From contig CALGLI010000376.1 in NCBI GenBank assembly GCA_937930265.1, positions 1 through 5,167 on the forward strand: 5,167 nt of DNA, read 5' to 3'. Positions 1-5,167 of this stretch are shown here, one piece after another (position 1 is the first letter of the stretch; the number at the start of each line of letters is the position of its first letter). The notes beneath the pieces were generated by a model. It saw only the letters and a program-made list of their open reading frames with translations, was not told the origin of the DNA and ran no database searches. The stretch is from an uncultured Veillonella sp. Its GTDB lineage: Bacteria; Bacillota; Negativicutes; Veillonellales; Veillonellaceae. A program made the translations under genes and the position numbers.

Positions 1-335
1 TAATGGTGTTGGGATTATTTCCTAAACTAGCAGCCGTGGTGGCATCTATTCCAAGCCCTGTATTAGGTGGCGCTGGAATTGCCATGTTTGGTATGATTAT
101 TGCTAGCGGTATCCGTTCATTAGGAAAAGTTGAGTATGAAGATAATCATAATTTAGTCATTGTAGCATTGAGTATTGGTGTGGCTATGATTCCTATTGGA
201 GCTCCACATTTTTATCATAATTTTCCACCAGCTGCGAAAATTATTTTTGAAAGTGGTATTACCTTTGGTAGCATCTTAGCTGTCGTATTAAATATGGTCT
301 TCAACGGGCTTGGTCATACAGATACAAAAGAATAA
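1..335 (+). CDS. Nucleobase:cation symporter-2 (NCS2) permease, xanthine/uric acid type, C-terminal part
   Basis: This is the last 110 or so residues of an inner-membrane transporter that imports a purine base such as xanthine or uric acid with protons or sodium. The frame is open at the left edge; the ATG at position 3 is an internal methionine, and the full protein would be roughly 430-460 residues. Counting from that ATG, the stretch PVLGGAGIAMFGM at residues 19-31 is a typical NCS2 motif, most like the XanQ/UacT/PbuX branch. Hydrophobic segments are seen at about residues 19-38, 51-67 and 84-103, and a short polar tail ends at a TAA stop. The substrate-defining helices, including the NCS2 signature motif, lie outside the window, so xanthine rather than uracil or urate is a motif-based guess. 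Family assignment is firm; substrate is not. Confidence 0.85.
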   Translation, partial: MVLGLFPKLAAVVASIPSPVLGGAGIAMFGMIIASGIRSLGKVEYEDNHNLVIVALSIGVAMIPIGAPHFYHNFPPAAKIIFESGITFGSILAVVLNMVFNGLGHTDTKE

Positions 336-368
336 TTACTTTCACCTGTAAAGGGTACTGAAAGGATG

Positions 369-421
369 AGCACGTCTCTAATGAAAATGCGTTAGCTATT
401 TCTCAAGATGACGTGCTTTTT
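369..421 (+). terminator. Probable intrinsic terminator after the permease gene
   Basis: AGCACGTC (369-376) is perfectly complementary to GACGTGCT (410-417), and the right arm runs into TTTTT (417-421). The large intervening segment can fold its own hairpin, 378-383 with 390-395, with one G-T wobble and a 6-nt loop. A separate hairpin without a T-run lies just upstream (339-344 with 359-364, plus 345-347 with 352-354). The long loop makes this weaker than a textbook terminator, but its place between the permease stop and a new promoter supports the call. Confidence 0.6.
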
Positions 422-423
422 AT

Positions 424-453
424 TATAGATTTACTGCGTAAACGTGATATAAT
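424..453 (+). promoter_or_regulatory. Extended -10 promoter for the MOSC-moaA-galM-adh unit
   Basis: A consensus TATAAT at 448-453 is preceded by TG at 445-446, giving an extended -10 element (TGATATAAT). The best -35 candidate is TATAGA at 424-429 with an 18-nt spacer, which is poor (3 of 6 consensus bases), but extended -10 promoters tolerate that. Transcription would start near 460, leaving a leader of about 40 nt before the ATG at 500. Confidence 0.6.
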
Positions 454-499
454 AAAGACTATATAGGTAATTTTAAATATAATAATCTAAGGAGATATA

Positions 500-949
500 A
501 TGGACGCAAAAATTATTGCTATTTCAATTAGCAGAGCAAAAGGACAAAAGAAAACAAATATCCCTGAAGCGGAGTTAGTAGTCAATCATGGTATTGAAGG
601 AGATGCTCATGCAGGACCATGGCATCGTCAATTGAGCTTGCTTGGTATTGAAAGTATCGAATTAATGCGTAAAAGTGGGGCAGATGTAAACCCTGGAGAT
701 TTCGCAGAAAATATTACTGTTGAAGGCTTGACCTTGTTCCAATTACCAGTGGGCACTAAATTAGCATTAGGCAAAACGATGGTAGAAGTGACTCAAATCG
801 GTAAAGAGTGCCATCAAGGTTGCGAAATTATGCAACAAGTAGGAAGTTGCATTATGCCTACACAAGGGATTTTTGGACGTGTTCTAGAAGGTGGAAAGAT
901 TCAAGTAGGCGATGTAGTGCGTATTCTTGAGGAGCCAGTCAATGCGTGA
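500..949 (+). CDS. MOSC-domain protein (molybdenum cofactor sulfurase C-terminal-like)
   Basis: This is a 149-residue stand-alone MOSC domain, the usual size for the small cytoplasmic form found beside molybdenum cofactor genes in anaerobic Firmicutes. MOSC domains are thought to carry sulfur or bind the cofactor for metal-sulfur enzymes; this protein's exact reaction is not known to me. Visible family motifs are GIEGDAHAG at 31-39, followed by the WHRQ-type segment at 41-44; PGDFAENIT at 65-73; a cysteine-rich segment with C104, C108 and C117; and GIFGRVLEGG at 123-132. C104, in GKECH, is the likely equivalent of the conserved MOSC cysteine. The ATG at 500 has AAGGAG at 489-494 with a 5-nt gap. 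The gene's last 8 nt overlap the start of moaA, which supports a shared role in cofactor synthesis and translational coupling. Confidence 0.88.
   Translation: MDAKIIAISISRAKGQKKTNIPEAELVVNHGIEGDAHAGPWHRQLSLLGIESIELMRKSGADVNPGDFAENITVEGLTLFQLPVGTKLALGKTMVEVTQIGKECHQGCEIMQQVGSCIMPTQGIFGRVLEGGKIQVGDVVRILEEPVNA
929..934 (+). promoter_or_regulatory. Ribosome binding site of moaA, inside the MOSC gene
   Basis: GAGGAG lies within the last codons of the MOSC gene, 7 nt before the ATG at 942. It fixes the moaA start at 942 rather than at the in-frame TTG at 927, which has no good site upstream and would place this sequence inside the coding region. Confidence 0.75.
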
Positions 950-1904
950 TAGCCAAGGGCGTGTCATTGAGTATGCACGTATCTCTTTAACGGAAGCGTG
1001 CAACTTTTGTTGTGCCTATTGTCGGCATCAGGAGATTACAGAAGCTATGGCGCCTGTGTTGCCTCCAAGCTTTTGGTTACCCCTATTAGAGGCGTTACAC
1101 TTAGGAGGCGTCAAAGCCTTACGCTTAACCGGAGGAGAACCATTATTGTATCCACATTTATATGACTTGTTAGAGCATATACAGGACCGCCAATGGTTTT
1201 CCGATATTTCTATGACTACCAATGGTAGTCTATTAGAAGCACAGGCGGAACGTTTATTTACGGCAGGGGTACAGCGACTCAATATTAGCTTAGACTCTGT
1301 AGAAGAAGAAGGATTTGCCAAAGCAGTAGGACGAACAGGGCAATTAGCTGGTGTACTTCGTGGTATAGAGGCTGCAAAGACGGCGGGTTTTCAAAACATA
1401 AAGATTAATACCGTGGTGCAAGCGCCATTTTCTGACAAGGAAGTGGAAACCTTGTTGCATTATGGAAAAGAGTGGGATGTAGTATGGCGATTCATTGAAT
1501 ACATGCCATTCCAGGGAAAACAAAACCATGTGCCTACCTTTTCTGAATGGAAAGCTCAGATTGAACGCATTGTGGGTGCGGAGTTAATCCCATTCACAGA
1601 AAAGTTGGGATTTGGACCTGCTCAATACTTCCAATTGCCAGATGGCCAACGAATTGGTTTTATTTTCCCTTTGTCCAATCAATATTGCTCTTCTTGCAAT
1701 CGCATTCGTTTCACCGCAGATGGCTCGCTACGCTTATGTTTATTGCGTGATGAAGATTTAGACTTACGTGGACTGATTCAAAACGGAGGCACACCGCAAA
1801 CTATATTGCATTGTATTGAAGGGGCATTACAAGGTCGATATGCCAGTCATGATGGAAATTCCATTGAAAAAGTGGAACGCCCTATGTGGCGTATCGGCGG
1901 TTAG
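942..1904 (+). CDS. moaA: GTP 3',8-cyclase MoaA (radical SAM, molybdenum cofactor step 1)
   Basis: MoaA cleaves S-adenosylmethionine and rearranges GTP to 3',8-cyclo-7,8-dihydro-GTP, which MoaC turns into cyclic pyranopterin monophosphate. Starting at 942 it has 320 residues, a normal length. The N-terminal radical SAM cluster motif CxxxCxxC is C20, C24 and C27, preceded by R13 in the ARISLT segment. The SAM-binding GGEP is at 64-67. The second, GTP-binding iron-sulfur cluster is C249, C252 and C266, spaced CxxCx13C as in MoaA, and it contains the NRIRFTADG block (253-261) with R254 and R256. The protein ends in the diagnostic double glycine (G319, G320). These features separate MoaA from other radical SAM enzymes. 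One difference is that C27 is followed by RH, where most MoaA proteins have MP. No moaC, moaE, mogA or moeA lies in the window. Confidence 0.95.
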   Translation: MRDSQGRVIEYARISLTEACNFCCAYCRHQEITEAMAPVLPPSFWLPLLEALHLGGVKALRLTGGEPLLYPHLYDLLEHIQDRQWFSDISMTTNGSLLEAQAERLFTAGVQRLNISLDSVEEEGFAKAVGRTGQLAGVLRGIEAAKTAGFQNIKINTVVQAPFSDKEVETLLHYGKEWDVVWRFIEYMPFQGKQNHVPTFSEWKAQIERIVGAELIPFTEKLGFGPAQYFQLPDGQRIGFIFPLSNQYCSSCNRIRFTADGSLRLCLLRDEDLDLRGLIQNGGTPQTILHCIEGALQGRYASHDGNSIEKVERPMWRIGG

Positions 1905-1907
1905 GAG
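1903..1907 (+). promoter_or_regulatory. Ribosome binding site deciding the galM start
   Basis: AGGAG overlaps the moaA stop codon (TAG at 1902-1904). Two tandem ATGs follow, at 1910 and 1913. The second has a 5-nt gap, the same as for the MOSC gene, while the first has only 2 nt, so 1913 is preferred. An upstream in-frame GTG at 1886 would place the site inside the gene. Confidence 0.7.
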
Positions 1908-1912
1908 TTATG

Positions 1913-2935
1913 ATGAAAGTAGAATCTTTTGGACAATTGCAAACAGGACAAGAGGCTCATGTCTATACAATCGAAAATGATGCACTGCAAGTACAAATTA
2001 CTGATTATGGGGCAACCATTGTAGCTGTCTATGATAAAGTGTTGCAGCGCCATTTAGCATTGGGATATGATTCTGTACAAGACTATGAAACGAAGCATGG
2101 GCAACTAGGTGCGACTGTAGGGCGCGTGGCGAATCGTATTGCCAATGCTGCCTATACGTGGAATAGTACAGTCCATCAACTAGAAGCGAATAATAGCCCC
2201 AATTTATTACATAGTGGCAAAGGAAATATTGGACATCGTTTATGGGATGTTGTGGAGGAGAATTGTTCTGATACAGTGGTATATCTCTCTCATTCTATTA
2301 CTTCTGAAGAAGATGGATTCCCAGGTGATTTATATGTAGAAGCGGTGTTTAGATTAGTAGAACAAACGCTAGTAATAACGTATGTGTACACAACCTCAGA
2401 AGACTCCTTTGTGAACTTAACGAATCATGTATACTTTAATTTGCATGGAGAGGGTGATTTATCGAACCATGTATTAGAATTAGGATCCCATCTGTATATG
2501 CCATTTGGGGATCATCAAATTCCCCAATTAGAACCAGCATCAGTGGAAGGAACTCCCTTTGACTTTAGAAAAGGGATGGATCTACAAAAAGTGTTGGACT
2601 ATTATGCTGATGAGTTAAGTCAGTATAAAGGATATGACCATGACTTTGTAACGGCTCCGGTAGAGGGACATAGTACAGCAGATTCGGTTGTACCATTTGC
2701 AGTGTTACAAGGTAAGGATGTGACGGCGATATTCCATACAGATGCACCACACTTTCAGGTTTATACAGGGAATTGGTTGAACGAGGATGGCCGAGAACGT
2801 CATTATGGCAGTCATGCAGGCATTGCTATTGAGCCACAATTTGTGCCGAATGATATCAATATGAATGGTGAAAGCAAGACTAAAGCAGATACAGTCTATG
2901 AAAGAACAATTGCCTATTCATTCTATCATCGATAG
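1913..2935 (+). CDS. galM: Aldose 1-epimerase (galactose mutarotase)
   Basis: GalM interconverts the alpha and beta anomers of galactose and related aldoses, feeding the Leloir pathway or other sugar use in the cytoplasm. The protein has 340 residues from the ATG at 1913, typical of the family. Motifs in order are DYGATI at 31-36; GRVANRIANA at 70-79 (substrate-binding arginine region); LLHSG at 98-102 with H100; LTNHVYFNL at 169-177 with H172, the expected catalytic acid; GYDHDFV at 240-246 with D242; and IAIEPQFVPNDIN at 304-316 with E307, the expected catalytic base. The catalytic set is complete, so the enzyme should be active. It begins 8 nt after moaA and is probably co-transcribed with it, yet no galK, galT or galE is in the window, so the neighbourhood does not tell its sugar. 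Assigning family residues relies on motif matching, not an alignment. Confidence 0.94.
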   Translation: MKVESFGQLQTGQEAHVYTIENDALQVQITDYGATIVAVYDKVLQRHLALGYDSVQDYETKHGQLGATVGRVANRIANAAYTWNSTVHQLEANNSPNLLHSGKGNIGHRLWDVVEENCSDTVVYLSHSITSEEDGFPGDLYVEAVFRLVEQTLVITYVYTTSEDSFVNLTNHVYFNLHGEGDLSNHVLELGSHLYMPFGDHQIPQLEPASVEGTPFDFRKGMDLQKVLDYYADELSQYKGYDHDFVTAPVEGHSTADSVVPFAVLQGKDVTAIFHTDAPHFQVYTGNWLNEDGRERHYGSHAGIAIEPQFVPNDINMNGESKTKADTVYERTIAYSFYHR

Positions 2936-2950
2936 GCGTATTTAATAATA

Positions 2951-2962
2951 AGGAGACAAGGA
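2951..2962 (+). promoter_or_regulatory. Ribosome binding region of the alcohol dehydrogenase gene, unusual spacing
   Basis: The strongest Shine-Dalgarno match, AGGAG at 2951-2955, is 11 nt from the ATG at 2967, longer than for the neighbouring genes. A second, shorter match, AAGGA at 2958-2962, lies 4 nt from the ATG. Either could be used. There is no better in-frame start, and the protein begins as this family normally does (MKSFIYHNPTKIVFG). Confidence 0.5.
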
Positions 2963-2966
2963 CTGA

Positions 2967-4142
2967 ATGAAATCATTTATTTACCATAATCCAACTAAAA
3001 TAGTGTTTGGCAAAGACTGTGTGAAGGAATCATTAGCTACTGAATTAAGTAACTACGGAACACGAGTGCTACTTACCTATGGGGGAGGTAGTATTAAAAA
3101 GAATGGTGTCTATGATGTGGTAAAAGAAGCCCTGCAACAAGCTGGTAAGGAAGTGTTTGAGTTAAGTGGGATTATGTCGAATCCACGGACTACGAAAGTA
3201 CGTGAAGGTATTGCTTTATGCAAAGAACATAACATTGATTTTATCTTAGCCGTCGGTGGTGGATCTGTTGTTGATTGCACCAAATTCATTGCAGGTGGAG
3301 CTACGCTACCAGATACGGTTGACTTTTGGCAAACCTTCTTTTTGGAACATCAACCTGTAACAGCGGCATTGCCCTTTGGTGTTGTCTTAACAATGGCAGC
3401 TACTGGTAGTGAAATGAATAGTGGTGGAGTTATCACAGACTGGGAAACACAGAAAAAATTAAGTGGTTATGGACCAGTTTTGTTTCCACAATTTTCTATG
3501 TTAGATCCTACGTATACCTATACGTTACCGAGAGAACAAGTTGCCTATGGTATTGTGGATATGTTGTCTCACTTATTGGAACAATATGTTTCTACACCAG
3601 ATGATGATAATGTGACAGATTCTGCCATTGAGGGAATCTTTAAAAATATCGTGCGCAATGGCCGGAAATCTATGGAACACTTAGAAGATTATGAAGCACG
3701 TTCTAATATTATGTGGGGTGCGACCTTAGCTTTGAATCGTTCCTTAGGATTAGGCAAAGACCAAGACTGGATGACACATGCTTTAGAGCATGCTCTATCA
3801 GCTTTTTATGATATTCCTCATGGCGCAGGATTGGCGATTATGCATCCGGCCTATTTGCGTTGGATTTTACCCAATGCTACCACACGGTTGATGCGTTTTG
3901 CTAAGGAAGTATGGGGCATTGAACAAGGCTCTATGAGTGATGCAGACTATGCATTAGCGGGTATTGAAGCCTTAGAAGCATATTTCAAAGAAATAGGGGC
4001 GCCATCTACTTTGGAAGAAGTAGGTATTCCGAAAGAATCGTTACCAGATATTGCGAATAGTTGTGTCCGTTATCCTACAGCATATAGCAATCTTACACAT
4101 AAGGATGCGTTAGCTATCTATGAAAGTGTTTATAAAAAATAG
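2967..4142 (+). CDS. Iron-containing alcohol dehydrogenase, butanol dehydrogenase/YqhD type
   Basis: This cytoplasmic enzyme reversibly reduces aldehydes to alcohols with NAD(P)H; relatives include clostridial butanol dehydrogenases and E. coli YqhD, which favours NADPH. The protein has 391 residues, normal for group III metal-dependent alcohol dehydrogenases. The cofactor-binding N-terminal half shows YGGGSIKKNGVYD at 38-50, SNPRTT at 71-76, AVGGGSVVDCTK at 95-106 and TMAATGSEMN at 142-151. The C-terminal helical half supplies the divalent metal ligands D198, H202, H271 and H285, whose spacing (4, 69 and 14) matches the YqhD ligand set. It follows galM by 31 nt without a visible terminator or convincing promoter, so it is probably the last gene of that operon. 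No clear terminator follows it either. Natural substrate cannot be told from sequence. Confidence 0.93.
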   Translation: MKSFIYHNPTKIVFGKDCVKESLATELSNYGTRVLLTYGGGSIKKNGVYDVVKEALQQAGKEVFELSGIMSNPRTTKVREGIALCKEHNIDFILAVGGGSVVDCTKFIAGGATLPDTVDFWQTFFLEHQPVTAALPFGVVLTMAATGSEMNSGGVITDWETQKKLSGYGPVLFPQFSMLDPTYTYTLPREQVAYGIVDMLSHLLEQYVSTPDDDNVTDSAIEGIFKNIVRNGRKSMEHLEDYEARSNIMWGATLALNRSLGLGKDQDWMTHALEHALSAFYDIPHGAGLAIMHPAYLRWILPNATTRLMRFAKEVWGIEQGSMSDADYALAGIEALEAYFKEIGAPSTLEEVGIPKESLPDIANSCVRYPTAYSNLTHKDALAIYESVYKK

Positions 4143-4182
4143 TATAAACTCCATGTGTGTCGTACAAGTATAGGCTTTCACA

Positions 4183-4211
4183 TTGACATTTATAAAAGAA
4201 GTCAGTATAAT
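4183..4211 (+). promoter_or_regulatory. Full-consensus sigma-70 promoter for greA-lysS
   Basis: TTGACA at 4183-4188 and TATAAT at 4206-4211 match both housekeeping hexamers at every base and are separated by the optimal 17 nt. Transcription would start near 4218, giving a leader of about 97 nt before the greA ATG. This is the strongest promoter in the window. Confidence 0.9.
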
Positions 4212-4254
4212 TATAGCTATTGTTAATAAGAAATTTAAGTAACTTTTTCATAAG

Positions 4255-4283
4255 GGAGGCAGTGTCAAGTGGCACTGTTTTCT
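4255..4283 (+). terminator. Leader hairpin with U-run before greA, candidate attenuator
   Basis: CAGTGTC (4260-4266) pairs with GGCACTG (4271-4277) over 7 bp including one G-U, with an AAGU loop, directly followed by UUUUCU (4278-4283). In RNA the stem can extend by weak pairs of GGAGG (4255-4259) with UUUUC (4278-4282). It lies about 40 nt downstream of the predicted transcription start and before greA, so it would act as an attenuator or make a short leader RNA rather than end an upstream gene. It could also terminate read-through from the alcohol dehydrogenase gene. E. coli greA has a leader of this general kind, whose terminated products are called GraL. Confidence 0.55.
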
Positions 4284-4298
4284 GTATATGAGGAATAG
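4269..4298 (+). CDS. Possible 9-codon leader ORF upstream of greA
   Basis: The GTG at 4269 begins a 9-residue frame, MALFSVYEE, ending at TAG (4296-4298), 16 nt before the greA ATG. It sits 9 nt after GGAGG (4255-4259), a strong Shine-Dalgarno sequence that otherwise serves no obvious start; it is 55 nt from greA. The GTG overlaps the loop and 3' arm of the leader hairpin. An ORF this short can arise by chance, and the peptide has no run of a regulatory amino acid, so this remains a weak call. Confidence 0.2.
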   Translation: MALFSVYEE

Positions 4299-4314
4299 AA
4301 ATGGAGAGACATAC

Positions 4315-4788
4315 ATGGCAGAGGTAAAAGAAACCTTACTTACAGCCGAAGGGTTGAAGAAGCTAGAAGAAGAATTAAATCATTATAAATCGGTACGTCG
4401 AATCGAAGTGGCAGAGCGTATTAAAATTGCTATTTCTTATGGAGATATTTCAGAAAACTCTGAATATGATGATGCGAAAAATGAACAAGCTTTCATCGAA
4501 GGTCACATTATTGAATTAGAAAATAAAATTAATACGGCTAAAATTATCGATGAAAATGTAAAAGGCGATGTAGTCACAGTCGGTAGCAAAGTGATTCTAT
4601 TAGATGAAGAGTTTAATGAAGAATTGGAATACACTATTGTAGGTTCTTCTGAAGCAGATCCTTTTAACAATCGTATTTCTAATGAATCCCCTGTAGGCGT
4701 GGCGATTTTAGGGAAAGCGAAAGGTGACAAAGTCGAAGTAAACACACCAGATGGTATGGTGAGTTTTACAATATTAAGCATTCAATAA
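4315..4788 (+). CDS. greA: Transcription elongation factor GreA
   Basis: GreA enters the secondary channel of RNA polymerase and stimulates cleavage of backtracked RNA, rescuing stalled complexes. From the ATG at 4315 the protein has 157 residues, the usual length, and starts with a typical MAEVKETLLT. Residues 1 to about 76 form the N-terminal coiled coil, with the tip motif GDISENSEYDDAK at 43-55 carrying the acidic residues D44 and E47. Residues from about 83 form the C-terminal FKBP-like domain, with EADPFNNRISNESPVG at 113-128. An in-frame ATG at 4288 would add nine residues, but GGAGA at 4303-4307, 7 nt before 4315, and family length favour the later start. A strong promoter and a possible attenuator lie upstream; lysS follows after 27 nt and is probably co-transcribed. 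Confidence 0.96.
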   Translation: MAEVKETLLTAEGLKKLEEELNHYKSVRRIEVAERIKIAISYGDISENSEYDDAKNEQAFIEGHIIELENKINTAKIIDENVKGDVVTVGSKVILLDEEFNEELEYTIVGSSEADPFNNRISNESPVGVAILGKAKGDKVEVNTPDGMVSFTILSIQ

Positions 4789-4815
4789 GGGTAAAGAAGT
4801 ATAAGGAGGCCCCTC

Positions 4816-5167
4816 ATGAGTGAAGAAAAACATGTGCCGGAACAATTGGATTTAAACGATCAAATGCTGGTACGCCGCGAAAAGTTGGCGCAATATGAAG
4901 AGGATAATATCTATCCATTTGGACAACGATTTGTTGTTCAACATAAGGCACTCCAAATTAAGGATGAATTCCGTGATTTTGATGGACAACCAGTTGTGAT
5001 TGCTGGTCGATTGATGACAATTCGTTCTCATGGTAAAACAGCCTTCGCCAATTTGCGCGATTTATCTGGCGATATTCAAGTATACTTCCGTAAAGATGTA
5101 TTGGGCGAAGATGCTTATAAATACGTAAAAATGCTTGATATCGGTGATATCATCGGTGTAGAAGGTC
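4816..5167 (+). CDS. lysS: Lysyl-tRNA synthetase, class II, N-terminal part
   Basis: LysRS charges tRNA-Lys with lysine in the cytoplasm. Only the first 117 codons are present; the gene runs off the right edge, and complete bacterial enzymes have about 490-500 residues. The start is clear: TAAGGAGG at 4802-4809, complementary to the 16S rRNA tail, is 6 nt before the ATG at 4816. Residues 15-24 (DQMLVRREKL) and NIYPF at 31-35 match the usual N-terminal helix region. From about residue 59 comes the anticodon-binding OB fold, with AGRLMTIRSHGKTAFANL at 63-80, then GDIQVYFRKD at 85-94 and a LDIGDIIGVEG segment at 107-117, all characteristic of class II LysRS. The class II catalytic motifs lie beyond the window. 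The greA-lysS order is a recurring arrangement in Firmicutes. Confidence 0.95.
   Translation, partial: MSEEKHVPEQLDLNDQMLVRREKLAQYEEDNIYPFGQRFVVQHKALQIKDEFRDFDGQPVVIAGRLMTIRSHGKTAFANLRDLSGDIQVYFRKDVLGEDAYKYVKMLDIGDIIGVEG

Noticed and set aside
478..483. Second TATAAT upstream of the MOSC gene
   Set aside because: Transcription from it would start near 490, inside the ribosome binding site at 489-494, so it is unlikely to be a productive promoter.
927..941. TTG start five codons upstream for moaA
   Set aside because: The ribosome binding site at 929-934 would fall inside the gene, and the ATG at 942 gives a normal MoaA N-terminus.
1028..1321. Minus-strand open frame of 97 codons inside moaA
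   Set aside because: It lies wholly inside a well-supported gene on the other strand and its translation resembles no family I recognise.
1344..1529. Minus-strand open frame of 61 codons inside moaA
   Set aside because: Short, antisense to conserved coding sequence, no recognisable domain.
1886..1912. GTG start nine codons upstream for galM
   Set aside because: It lies deep in the moaA tail and the AGGAG at 1903-1907 clearly serves the ATG at 1913 (or 1910).
2565..2750. Minus-strand open frame of 61 codons inside galM
   Set aside because: Antisense to the conserved catalytic region of galM and without family features.
2923..2935. Small hairpin CTATC/GATAG at the galM stop codon
   Set aside because: Only 5 bp with a 3-nt loop and no T-run, so it does not support a terminator between galM and the alcohol dehydrogenase gene.
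4153..4183. ATGTG/CACAT inverted repeat after the alcohol dehydrogenase gene
   Set aside because: Five base pairs around a loop of about 20 nt with no T-run; too weak for a terminator, and its right arm overlaps the greA promoter.
4288..4314. ATG start nine codons upstream for greA
   Set aside because: The added residues (MRNRNGETY) are not typical of GreA, while the ATG at 4315 has a correctly spaced site and gives the usual 157 residues.
4503..4781. Minus-strand open frame of 92 codons inside greA
   Set aside because: A shadow of the greA C-terminal domain; its low-complexity serine-rich translation is what reverse-reading this coding sequence gives.

Overview
The window is ordinary chromosomal DNA from an AT-rich, low-G+C Firmicute-type bacterium with strong Shine-Dalgarno sites and tightly packed genes, all on the + strand. 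The gene styles (a clostridial-type MOSC protein next to moaA, a BDH/YqhD-type alcohol dehydrogenase, a greA-lysS pair) fit an anaerobe. A Negativicute such as Veillonella or a relative is my best guess from protein character alone; no marker in the window proves it.

Layout. Bases 1-335 hold the 3' end of an NCS2-family nucleobase permease (xanthine/uric acid type by motif). Two hairpins follow, the second with a T-run, so transcription probably ends near 421. An extended -10 promoter (TGATATAAT) at 445-453 then starts a new unit: a MOSC-domain protein (500-949), moaA (942-1904, overlapping it by 8 nt), galM (1913-2935, 8 nt after moaA) and an iron-type alcohol dehydrogenase (2967-4142). These four lie close enough to be one operon, although the last two have no evident biochemical link with the first two.

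A second unit begins at a full-consensus sigma-70 promoter (TTGACA, 17 nt, TATAAT; 4183-4211). It carries a leader of about 100 nt, greA (4315-4788) and the first 117 codons of lysS (4816 to the window end). The leader contains a compact hairpin followed by TTTTCT, which looks like an attenuator, and a possible 9-codon leader ORF behind a strong Shine-Dalgarno site that the same hairpin would partly occlude. This is the most interesting non-coding signal here.

How the genes may work together. MoaA makes the first committed intermediate of molybdenum cofactor synthesis from GTP. MOSC proteins are linked to sulfuration or handling of that cofactor. A xanthine-type permease next door suggests, by inference only, a nearby purine-degrading molybdenum hydroxylase such as xanthine dehydrogenase. 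GalM interconverts sugar anomers and the alcohol dehydrogenase interconverts aldehydes and alcohols. GreA and LysRS are housekeeping transcription and translation factors. I found no mobile element, CRISPR array, tRNA or rRNA, and no clearly novel multi-gene system.
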